64,000 bases of DNA from Odobenus rosmarus divergens (taxonomy: Eukaryota > Chordata > Mammalia > Carnivora > Odobenidae), in contig NW_004450276.1 in the NCBI RefSeq assembly GCF_000321225.1, positions 366,476 to 430,475 on the forward strand. The letters are read 5' to 3'. Both the position numbers and the translations under genes were made by a program. Of the stretch, positions 36,531 to 46,400 are shown in pieces. The notes beneath the pieces are model-generated. The model made no database searches and was not told where the DNA came from. It was given only the letters and a program-made list of their open reading frames with translations. Each line of letters starts with the position of its first letter. The stretch's first letter is position 1.

Positions 36531-37018
36531 GTAGTAGGCTGAATAATGGCTCCATAAGGATGCTAATATCCAAATCCCCAGAACCTGTGAATGTTACTTA
36601 ATGTTACTTTAAAAAGGACTTTGAAGATGTGACTAAGTTAAGGATCTTGAGATGGGGAAATTATCTTGGATTATCTAGGCAGGCCTAATGTAATCACAAG
36701 GATCCTTATTAGAGGATGGAAGAGGGAGATTTGACTATAGTAGTAGTGTGTAAAAGCGGTGTAACATGGGAAAGATTTGACCAGCTATTGCTGGCTTTGA
36801 AGATGGAGGAAGAGGCCAAGAACCAAGGAATGTAGGTGCTCTCCAGAAGCTGAGAAAGGCAAAGAAAGGAATTCTCTCCTGTTGCCTGCAAAAGGGACAC
36901 AGTCCGGCAGACCATTTTAGACTTCTGAACTTAAGAACTAAAAGATAATAAATGTATGTTACTTTAAGTCACTAACTTTATGGCAATTTGCTATAGCAGC
37001 AATAGGAAACTGGTCAAC
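36531..37018 (+). mobile_element. MLT1-type (ERVL-MaLR) LTR
   Basis: Starts TGTAGTAGGCTGAATAATGG. Keeps 'CCAAATCCCCAGAACCTGTG', 'GTGACTAAGTTAAGGATCTT', 'ATTATCTAGGCAGGCCTAAT', 'AAGAACCAAGGAATGTAGGT', 'CTCCAGAAGCTGAGAAAGGC', 'AGATAATAAATGTATG' and 'GCTATAGCAGCAATAGGAAA'. Solo, sense. Confidence 0.92.
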
Positions 37019-37114
37019 TAGTGGAAAAATATAAAACATATAAATAGATGCTCTAAAGAATTTGTAATGCCCCAAAGAATCACACGTTCTAAATTCAATC
37101 ATCAAAAATATTAT

Positions 37115-37350
37115 ACATAATAGTACTAGGAGATATTTATTTGTTGCTTATTATGTATCAAGTGCTATACTGAGTGCTTTACATGCATTATTTTATTTAT
37201 ATGCATTCACTTATTGAGTTGTTACACAACCATAAGTAACTTATATTTAGTATCTCTATTTACTGATGAAAAAAATGAAGTAGTGATTTTAAGTAATCTG
37301 TACCTTATCACACATTACTAAGTGGTTGAGAAAGGCTGTAAATCATATCC
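37115..37350 (+). mobile_element. MIR, sense
   Basis: 'GTATCAAGTGCTATACTGAG', 'TGCTTTACATGCATTATTTT', 'CACAACCATAAGTAACTTAT', 'TTACTGATGAAAAAAATG' and 'CATTACTAAGTGGTTGAG' in MIR order. Confidence 0.85.
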
Positions 37351-37854
37351 ATTTGTTCCAAACTGTTATGCTATTACCACTGTAATATATGACTTTCATC
37401 CACAATTAAGGGCAAAGTGATGTCTAAAGTCATGTCCAGTTGGAGATACCATGGTCTATGTAATGCTCAGCAGAAGCATGAGACAATTTTTAAGGCAATT
37501 AGTTCCTTTTTATTATGGTCTAGCTAGAAAGCCAGCATTCTTTCAGCAACTCCTATGGAAACTTGATATACATTCATATGTAAGATTTTCATCATGCACC
37601 TTGATACAGGAATTTGTTTCAAGGATTTTACATAGTTCTGTCTTGATAAGCTTAATGGATTCTACATGCCTGCAGCTCTGACTTGTTTAGAATATAATCG
37701 TGCCCTTTTCCTTGAGTGGCCTATATAAACAAATTTCAGTACTTTTAAAGGCATAGTTCTGTGATGAACCATGATAGTATTTTTAGAAAACATATTTAAA
37801 AAACAAATAATTTCAAATGACCAAAAAAGTACAGTTGTTAACAATAAAATGAAA

Positions 37855-37910
37855 TCACCACCTAGCACATTGTCTGGAATATAATAGGCATTCAAATAAA
37901 TTAATAATTA
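37855..37910 (+). mobile_element. L2 3' terminus
   Basis: 'ACCTAGCACATTGTCTGGAA' then 'TAATAGGCATTCAAATAAAT' matches the conserved last bases of L2. Confidence 0.7.
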
Positions 37911-37959
37911 AAAAAAAACATCCAAAATGTTAGTCAAAATAAAAATGATTTTTCTTCCC

Positions 37960-38510
37960 TACCCCATTTGATATGCATACCTACAGCTTCCCCAAACACA
38001 TGTGGTGTGTTTGTGCTACTAGAATGATTGTACTATATACATTGTTCTGCAAATTTTGATATATTTTTTGTTTGTTGCTTGTTTATTTGTGTTTTAGGTT
38101 GTCTTTGCCTTAACAGTATACTATGAATTTTCTTTTTCTTAGTACATCTAGGTCTGCTTTATTTTTTAAAGTATTGCTTCAGAGTCTGTGGTATGAATAT
38201 AGCATTATCTAACCGGTCTCATGTTGATGAATGTTCAGATTGACTTCATTTTTATTGCTAATAAAAGTAATGCTATTACAAAATGCTGTAATATATCTTT
38301 ATTTTCTTGATTGATAATATTCATAGACTAGATTCTTTAAAATGGAATTCCTGATTCAAATGTATTATACCTAAAAATTTTGACAGATAATGACAAAATG
38401 CCTCTATGAAAGGTTGCAACAATTTATAGTCATAACAAATTTATGAGTTTCTTTTCCTCTGTACTTTCACTGATTCTGGTGAATGTGAAAAAAATCTTTA
38501 AAGTTTTCCA
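37960..38510 (-). mobile_element. L1M 3' region, antisense
   Basis: The order 'TTGTTCTGCAAATTTTGATA', 'AGTACATCTAGGTCTGCTTT', 'GGTATGAATATAGCATTATC', 'TGTTGATGAATGTTCAGATT', 'AAAATGGAATTCCTGATTCA', 'ACAAAATGCCTCTATGAAAG' and 'GTTGCAACAATTTATAGTCA' is that of antisense L1ME/L1M sequence. Confidence 0.85.
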
Positions 38511-39696
38511 ATGAGATAAATTTTACATAAACTAGTAGGTGTTTTCTATATTTTCAGACTCATGCAAAGTAGTATAAAGAATACTGAAGAAGTAGACAAT
38601 ATAGTATTTACTTTCATACTCCTATTCTTATTAGGGAAATGATCCCTAGTAAGATTTCCTAGTTACTTATATGTAACACTGTACAAATGTACAAAATATT
38701 GAATGTACAACATCCAGGATAAAGTGGTAGGATTCAAATATTGAGCACTTTCAGAATCCAGTAAGCAAAGCAATAAATACTGTTGAATTTGTTTGGCAAG
38801 AGGTCCTACTCATCATTATAACAAGTAATCTGGATCTAGGGTAGTAAGGAAGAAGACATTAAAATTTCAGAAGCATCTCTGATGGTAGAAATGAATAAGC
38901 TAGTGGGGCTAACATACTGTTTATATACAGGATTTTACTTCTGTTGCCACAGAAATGCTGTCATTTGCCAGTGAACTGTGATGATGATAAAGAAATAGTC
39001 TTTCTGGTAACCTAAATCTGGGTTTCAGAACTTCAGTATTTATATTTTGGGGGCTGATGTTTCATTAATTTATGTGATTGCAGGAGGGACATCAGGGGCA
39101 TTTGGGGCTAGCTGTAAATGAGAGCTTAGGTGACAGGCAGCCAGCGCACATCTGTCATGTTGTAGCCTCAAGACGTGGCCATTTCAGCATCTAAGAAGCA
39201 TCTGTAACACTTCTGTTCTGATGAGTGCCTAAAAGCAAACAACAACAAAAAAGTCCAAGAACAGTCAACTTGCGGAGAAACATAACCGCAGGCAGCTACT
39301 GAATGCAAACAGTATATTTGGAACAAGAATTTGGAAATTATACCCGGAAGTCACTATTTCTGAGGGAAGGCTCAAAGCAAAGTGCATCAAAACTCTGAGG
39401 GAAAGCTTGATGGGAAATGCCCAGAGAGAAAAACATAAAGATATCCTTCTCCTCAGGCACCAAAACAAATCAGCACAAGAAATATCCTTTATTATAAAGA
39501 AGATAGATACCCTGATCTCCAAGGAAAAAAAAAAAGAACAAAACATGGATGAGAATTATAGCTTCCATAACCAAATTTTATATCTTCCAAACTCCTGTCC
39601 CAAATGAGAAAAGGGAGACATGCAATATGATGGTTGCATAGAATATTTAAAATTGAATCATCCAGAAGCAGTCTGTGTGTTCGGCATGAGTGTTTA

Positions 39697-39723
39697 TGTG
39701 TGTGTGTGTGTGTGTGTGTGTGT
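39697..39723 (+). repeat. (GT)n microsatellite
   Basis: About thirteen TG/GT dinucleotides. Confidence 0.97.
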
Positions 39724-40217
39724 ATTCTCATTATATTATATTTTTTTAAATAAAATATTGATTAATCAGATGCTCAAGGCCAGTGTACGAGTTCTTTGTC
39801 CTTCCTTTGAGGAATATATAACTACCTCCCTTCAAGAGTCCTCCAACATTTCCTTATTCTTGTTGCATTTACACTCCAAACATAAGAATAGTCTTGGAAT
39901 ATTCTTCATACCCCATAGAAATCCTTGGTTGAATATGTTGTGTTATCTTTTAGAATTCTACTAAAGTTTCAGAGTAACATAATCCCATTATGTTTTTATT
40001 AAGGATATAGTATTTTGAGGATGCATCTTACTTCAGAAGACACTAATAAGGCATGGTATCTGTCCTGAAATTAGATAAACTCACATTGAGACAAACCAGA
40101 TACAGCTGTAAAGGAATAAAAATTTAACACAGGCTGCAAATCAGTGCTAAAAACATATAGTACCCCGTGATTACTTATGGTATGTCAGAAAGGGGCGGAA
40201 AAAAAACATGAAAAGTA

Positions 40218-40268
40218 GATACTTGATTTCGATAGACACTCAATTTTGATAGATACTTGATTTTGAAC
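40218..40268 (+). repeat. 17-bp tandem repeat, three copies
   Basis: Units GATACTTGATTTCGATA, GACACTCAATTTTGATA and GATACTTGATTTTGAAC lie head to tail. Confidence 0.85.
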
Positions 40269-40624
40269 TCTGAAAGGTAAGGATCTTGTGAGTAGGCAGC
40301 TTTAGCTGGTATAGTTCCAGAATCCTAGACCGTTTTAAAATAATATTACACCTTTTTTAGTACAGATAAGAAAACTAAAGATAGAAGGGTGTGAAGAACA
40401 TGTCTAAAGAGAACATGGCAGTGACAGAAAGACATCATGTACTCAAGTTTCTTGATTCCTAATTCTACACAAATATACTGATTTATGTACCCTAAACACA
40501 ATTACATTTGTTGTAATTTTCCCTGCAATATCAAAATGTAGCAGATTAAAGAAATAGCACAGAGAATCTCCACCTAACAGGCAGGAAAAAAATAGGCTGG
40601 GTCTGCCTTCTTGGTTCTTTTTCA

Positions 40625-40795
40625 GTTCTAAATCCTACTGTGTGTCATTGGGTAAGAGGAAACCTGCTCAGTACATCCCATCTATAAATTTGGGACAATA
40701 ATAATCTTGTTCGTAGTCTTGTTGGGAGGATAAAATGAAACATTATAAGTAAACAATTCAGAGCAAGTCCTGACGGAGTAATTGTTTGATGAACT
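40625..40795 (-). mobile_element. MIR, antisense
   Basis: 'GTGTCATTGGGTAAGAGGAA', 'CATCTATAAATTTGGGACAA', 'TTGTTGGGAGGATAAAATGA', 'AATTCAGAGCAAGTCCTGAC' follow antisense MIR order. Confidence 0.82.
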
Positions 40796-41910
40796 ATTAT
40801 TATTATTCTTATCAGTATAATCCTCTAGCCAGTAAGCTTTTACCAACTGCAGGTCTGTGAATATAAATAGGAAGCCTTGATCTAAAACAGTGATTTTCTT
40901 CCAAAATCTATGGCAAAGTTTACTTCTTATTTACAGTATAAAATATTAGTCTGCAGTTTTAGAATTGCAGATAAGTTTTTCCTGACTGTAAATCATCTAG
41001 GATAGGATGTCTTGGCCAACCCCCAATCTTAACAAGCCTTTTTCAGTTAAAGACTCATTTTTCCATTTGTGAGTTTGCTGGGTCAGCTGTATCATTTACT
41101 TTCCCCCCCATCTTTATATCAAAATGTAGGAGTCTATTTAATTTTGTGCTATGAAACAAGAAATGTTATTTAAAAAAATGAAATGTAGCTGCTTTTAGCA
41201 TCCTCCTATCCTTGATCTTTTCCTAAAAAAATGTTGTCTGTTGCAAAAGGGATTTTTTTCTATGCATTATTCACTAAAACTCTTGTCTGCCCTTAGAGTT
41301 TTCTACATTAACCTATGTGAACCAACCATGTTCCATCTATTTCTTTCCATGATTCCTTCCTAGAAATAAAAGTCTATCAAATGACTTGGATTGCATTTGT
41401 TCTCATTTTGTTCCCTTTTGGTGCTCCACCCCCCAGGACTTCACCATCTGTCCACTTGCCTCCTGCATGGGCCCTCTGGGAATCTACCTTTCTCAACATA
41501 GGCCACCCCCCTCTGTTCTTTTTCTTCAGGCTCTGAGAGTTTCTGCTTCTTGATGCTCTAAAAAATCATCATACTTCATGGATGAAAATTCTTACCCTGT
41601 CAGGATTTTGTTTTGAAGATGCATCCACCAGGAGCCCTGTGGCAGGTCAGTGAAATAGATAGTCCTTGGCAAGTGAGTCTTTAAGTTTCCTTCAGGCCAC
41701 ACTGTGGTTCCATATACTCCATTCCTTTCTAGTACGATCTCTGGTCTCACACAGAACTATGAAACTATCAGTAATGTGCTGTATCTTTTTACCTTTGGTT
41801 ATCTTTTTAGAGAATGTATAAGGTGCCCATTTGATCTTAGTTAATTAGTAAGTGATCATAGATCTTATTTCTCTCTGCTATCTCCTTTTCTTTATAAAGC
41901 AAGTACAGTT
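40796..41910. other. No gene seen
   Basis: Unassigned; 41400-41720 is somewhat GC-richer and pyrimidine-rich. No exon-like frame with splice context was recognised. Confidence 0.4.
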
Positions 41911-41914
41911 TTCA

Positions 41915-42185
41915 TATTTGTGCTAAGCTTCATGCCTGGTGTGTCTTTCCCAACCTGCTAAGTAAACCCCTCTCTATCATTCAAGCTATAGCTTAAATGT
42001 TATATCTGGTGGGAACCTTTTCCCAACATGTGTAGTCTAGCCTATAGACCTCCACAGCATTTTGTGGTTTTCTCTTTTATAGGACCTAACATGCCTACCA
42101 TAATTATATATTCATTTACTTGCTTCAATAATTAGACTGTGAGGGTATTTTGTACCCATAGAACTTGGTTTAGATTAAATACTTA
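41915..42185 (+). mobile_element. L2 3' region, sense
   Basis: 'TATCATTCAAGCTATAGCTT', 'GGTGGGAACCTTTTCCCAAC', 'TAATTAGACTGTGAGGGTAT' and 'TACCCATAGAACTTGGTTTA' in L2 order. Confidence 0.75.
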
Positions 42186-42476
42186 ACTGATGTTTTATAA
42201 TAGAATAATAGCTTCAAGGGAAATTATTCAGAACCTTATTTTTATATAGATAGTTATTTTAGTTTTTTTTTTTTTTTACCCAAGAAACGACAAAAACACA
42301 GCAGTCTGGGATATCATACACAAATTTGAAAGAGAACTACACTTATAATTGGAGATGAAAATGATAATTTTAGGCATAATGAGAAAAGTTAAAAAAGTCT
42401 ACAGGTATAGCAATCCAAATACCTGGATTTCAGTCTTTGTTTTACCTTCAAGTTGTTAGGTGAATTCTTTGGGACC

Positions 42477-43085
42477 AGAGGTATACAATGGAATATTACT
42501 TAGCCATCAAAAAGAATGAAATCTTGCCTTTTGCAATGACATGGATGGAAGTAGAGGGTATTATGCTAAGCGAAATAAGTCAGTCAGAGAAAGACAAATA
42601 CCATATAATTTCACTCATTTGTGGAATTTAATAAACAAAACAGATGAACAAAGGGGAAGGGGAGGATAAATAAAATAAGATGAAAATTGAGAGGGAAGAA
42701 AATCATAAGAGATGCTGAACTCTAGGAAACAAACTGAGGGTTGCTGGAGGGGCAGTGGGTGGGGAGAAGGGATAATTGGGTGATGGGCATTAAGGAGAGC
42801 ACTTGATGTAATAAGCACTGGGTATTATATGCAACTGATNNNNNNNNNNNNNNNNNNNNNNNNNNNNNNNNNNNNNNNNNNNNNNNNNNGATTTATGAGT
42901 TTATTATATACAGTTCCAGTATATATACAGTTCTGGGACTAGCAAATTCCATTACAGAAGCTAGTATTATAGCTTATACGATATGAGAAGGGATAATTGG
43001 GTGATGGGCATTAAGGAGAGCACTTGATGTAATAAGCACTGGGTATTATATGCAACTGATAAATCACTAAATCCTCCTCTCAAAT
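42477..43085 (+). mobile_element. Carnivore L1 3' end, interrupted by a gap artefact
   Basis: Starts in the ORF2 C-terminal region (GGTATACAATGGAATATTAC) and continues through the 3' UTR (AAGGAGAGCACTTGATGTAA, GCACTGGGTATTATATGCAA). After 42839 the true continuation (AAATCACTAAATCCTCC) resumes at 43061, after 50 Ns and duplicated blocks. Same older subfamily as 15491-16393, not the young family at 545-1397. Confidence 0.9.
42840..43060. other. Assembly gap (50 N) plus duplicated flanks
   Basis: N run at 42840-42889. Then 42890-42984 (95 bp) repeats 44534-44628, and 42985-43060 (76 bp) repeats 42764-42839. Same architecture as the gap at 10558. Confidence 0.9.
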
Positions 43086-43625
43086 TAGTAAAAAAATCAA
43101 TGATGTGTATTAAAATCCTTGATAAATTGGATATTTTCAATGGCAAATAACAGAAAACTGAAGCTCACTTAAATCATAAAGAGAAATTTTCTACTTATGT
43201 AAATGAGGGCTGATATGAGGGGCTATTCAGAGACTTAAAATGTCAACAGGGACTGGTCTGTTCAGATATTATAGTTCTAACTTTTCAGAATGGTAGTTCT
43301 CATCAAAGTTTAAGATGGCTCCCAGCAGCAATCTGGGCTACCTGCTTCCTTGTTCACATTTCTTCCCCTAATTATCAACAAATTCTTATGCCTCACTCTG
43401 ATTAATCCAACTTGAATCATATGTTAACTGAAACAATTGTGGACTGAGATAGGCTAATAATTTTTATACTATATATAGTCATTGATTGGCTGAACCATCA
43501 AGGCCCTCACTTGAAGCTGTGTAAGTAAGTTCCATGGTTACTACTTGTATGGCCTCTGGCCATTGTGTGCTATTGCTACAATATTCCTATACAACTTTAA
43601 AATACTATAACTTTTAAAATATAAC
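43086..43625. other. No gene seen; possible old unnamed repeat
   Basis: Wording such as 'AAGATGGCTCCCAGCAGCAA' and 'GATTGGCTGAACCATCAAGG' recalls a common old mammalian repeat of uncertain name; 55355-55690 looks similar in composition. Confidence 0.35.
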
Positions 43626-43989
43626 AAAATAGAAGGCATTATGGTGAGTGCTGTGAATTGTGTAAGACTGTTGAATCACGGACCTGTACCTCTGAAACAA
43701 ATAATAGATTATATGTTAAAAAAAATAAAAGAAGAAGATAGCAGGAAGGAAGATTGGAGGGGGAGACGAACCATGAGAGACTATGGACTCTGAGAAACAA
43801 ACTGAAGGTTCTAGAGGGGAGGGGGGTGGGGGGATGAGTTAGCCTGGTGGTGGGTATTAAAGAGGGCACGTTCTGCATGGGGCACTGGGTGTTATATGCA
43901 AGCAATGAATCATGGAACACTACATCAAAAACTAATGATGTAATGGGTGGTGATTAATATAACATAATAAAAAAAATAGAAGGCATTAT
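43626..43989 (+). mobile_element. Young carnivore L1 3' UTR with 17-bp TSD
   Basis: AAAATAGAAGGCATTAT at 43626-43642 and 43973-43989 brackets about 330 bp of L1 3' UTR. The insert has two end-like units in tandem: one closing 'ATATGTTAAAAAAAATAAAA' near 43725, then the G-rich young 3' UTR (ACCATGAGAGACTATGGACT to 'GTGATTAATATAACATAATA'). Confidence 0.95.
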
Positions 43990-44210
43990 ATATTCTATGT
44001 TGGGGCACATAGTCTAGAAAATGGCTGCTATTTCTCTCATATTAAATATAGAGCAGCTGAAATCATTAAGCCTCCAAAATTAGAATGTCCCTTATCTCCC
44101 AAGAGGAAATGCTGTCTCTACTTGAAGACATTACACCTTTTCTCTAGATAGATTTGGAAAGCTTTAGAAGTATCTAGACCACAGGACCTAGAGATATTGG
44201 AGCTCAAGTT

Positions 44211-44434
44211 AAAGAATTTTTTTAAAGATTTATTTATTTATTTTAGAGAGAGAGAGAGCATGCATGGTGGAGAGGGGCAGAGGGAAAGGGAGAGAAAGAA
44301 TCTTGGGCAGACTCCCTGCTCGGAGCGTGACGTGGGGCTCAGTCTCATGACCTCGAGATCATGACCTCAGCAGAAATCAAGAGTTATGGATGCCTAACCC
44401 ACTAAGCCACAAGGACACCCCTAAAGAATTTTTT
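44211..44434 (-). mobile_element. Can-SINE with 12-bp TSD, diverged
   Basis: AAAGAATTTTTT at 44211-44222 and 44423-44434 flanks an antisense SINE. Its head region (CCACTAAGCCACAAGGACACC) is much changed, so it is an older copy. Confidence 0.93.
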
Positions 44435-46104
44435 AAAGAGATTGATAAGAAGGAGGATGGGAGATATATTTTAAAATGTTTTCAATTCGACATCTTTAGA
44501 CAACCTAGGGTTAAGGAGTTCTAGAAAGACTTGGATTTATGAGTTTATTATATACAGTTCCAGTATATATACAGTTCTGGGACTAGCAAATTCCATTACA
44601 GAAGCTAGTATTATAGCTTATACGATATTGTGCTCAAGGAATCAAAGGGGCAATGACTATTTGCTAGGCTAAGACAAAACCTTCATTTAGTCAATATGTA
44701 GATAAAAACGTGTTGAGAAAAGATGAGACATTTTCTCCAAAATTATTGCCATATTATTAATAAAAATAATTTTTTCTCTTGTCTACCTATTAAATATGGA
44801 TCATTTAGAAAGCACCATATATTCAGAAAGAATATATTCCTTTATTCTCCCTCAGTCTCCCCCATGATATGAATTCTGCTTCTATTGATGTGCTGAGTAT
44901 TCAGAGTCAGTTACAGACCACAGAATTTCAAATCAGAAGATTTGAACTTGATTCTGTTTTGCCTGGTAATGATTTTGTCATAATTGTGTCAATGGGATCA
45001 ACTGTGGGAACAGATAGATGTTGAATATAGGGTTGAGATATGTGGATTTCTTGAAACTTTGAATCCTACAGTAGGACATAGCTTTCATATCAACAGTAAA
45101 TTTAGAGCGAAACCTCAGATTGGAGTGTGCAAGGGAAAATAGTGTCCTTCCTGGTTGTAGTACAGAATAAAAACCCTAGCCCTTGTACAAGAAGTCTTAT
45201 CACTTCTAAGATCTAAAGTTCTGAAAGTGAAGTTGGTGAATATTTTCAATGCTTGTGTTCAGACCAGATACTAAGAGAGTCTGAAACTCCTTCATCTTTG
45301 GAGTTGAGACCTGGGCTACAGGTAGACATGGTAACATATCATGTCATGATTTACATTCAATGATTTGTTTTCAAGGTCTTGTTTTTACTGCTTTTGTAAG
45401 GCCTGTTGGTCAAGAACCTTCAACTGCCAGCCCCTTCAAGGATTACTGCAGTTTCAGAAAGTCTCCTCAATCAATATCTTGTCCTTCAAGGCATTCAATG
45501 ACTGAATGAAGTGGTGTATCAAGGCTGGCTATTTTGAATCCTTATAACTCTGATGCACCATTTTAGCTCTAGAGCTCACCTTGGGGTTGACTGATGCCAC
45601 AGAGCCTTCATTTCAGCTTAGCTTCTTCCTCTGCGTCATTCTCCTTCCAGCACCTCCTTTCCACGGGTGTTTACCCTTAGGGGTTATTGCCTAATAGCAT
45701 CCTAACATTAAGCTGAATCTCTAATTACTCAACTGACAATGAGAACATTATCATTGGTAATAGGTAGAACACAGGTAACTCCTAACACAAGATGGCAGTC
45801 CTATTATTAATACTTTCATTGGTGTTAATTGGAATGATATTCCGGTGGAAGGGATTGTGTTAGCTAGTGAGATTGTTACCAGGTTTTGAAGAATATGGGG
45901 AAAATAGTAAAGTGGGATTGGATGAGTTTTGCTCAGCTTGATAGAAATCCTAAAAATATATAATAAAAAGCTGAGAGCAATTAAATGGTAATTCCAAGTC
46001 AAGTGTGAAAGTAGAGGGCCTCCTTGACAGCTTATGTAGAGGCTTTCATCTCCTATATCTAGAAAGCAAAGAAAGCTAGGGATCAGAATTAGGACTTAAG
46101 AGTA
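44435..46104. other. No gene seen; 44534-44628 is the source of the gap duplication
   Basis: Mostly unassigned. 45540-46100 (CACCTTGGGGTTGACTGATG, CAACTGACAATGAGAACATT) may be a decayed LTR or internal ERV-like stretch, but I cannot define ends. The antisense frame at 45751-46002 has no recognisable domain. Confidence 0.35.
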
Positions 46105-46400
46105 AGAAGGGGACTTCCAGAATGGTGGAGTGAGGTGCTCCATGGATCTTCTTCCCAGTGAAGCAATCATCACTGGTGAAAATTATAAATTAACAACTAT
46201 GTAAAATTTCTGGAAATTGTCCTAAGGACATACAACAATTGAAGGAATCCCTTTTCAATAAGTCTACTAAATTTTGCTAAGAAGAGTAGCATTTGAGCCA
46301 CAACTGCTCCTTCTCTCCATTTTCAGTTCCACATGACAATAAGCTCTACTCCGTGTAAATGCAGACAAGAACCCTCCTCAGAGTTGGATTGAGTGATTTA
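46105..46400 (+). mobile_element. Possible old L1 5' UTR fragment
   Basis: 'GGACTTCCAGAATGGTGGAG' followed by a cytosine-rich, then A-rich, leader resembles the start of L1-type elements. Weak call. Confidence 0.35.

Larger units (their letters stand above)
38511..40620. other. No gene seen; microsatellite and minisatellite inside
   Basis: Unassigned. It contains a GT repeat (39697-39723) and a 17-bp tandem triplet (40218-40268), listed separately. The plus frame at 39620-39964 is made partly by the GT repeat and is not a gene. 39060-39240 is GC-richer and repeat-free. Confidence 0.4.

Noticed and set aside
39620..39964. 114-residue plus frame with a valine/cysteine-rich run
   Set aside because: The run is the translation of a GT microsatellite; nothing else in it resembles a domain.
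40218..40268. Short regular repeats that might suggest a CRISPR array
   Set aside because: The 17-bp units lie head to tail without spacers, and the genome is mammalian.
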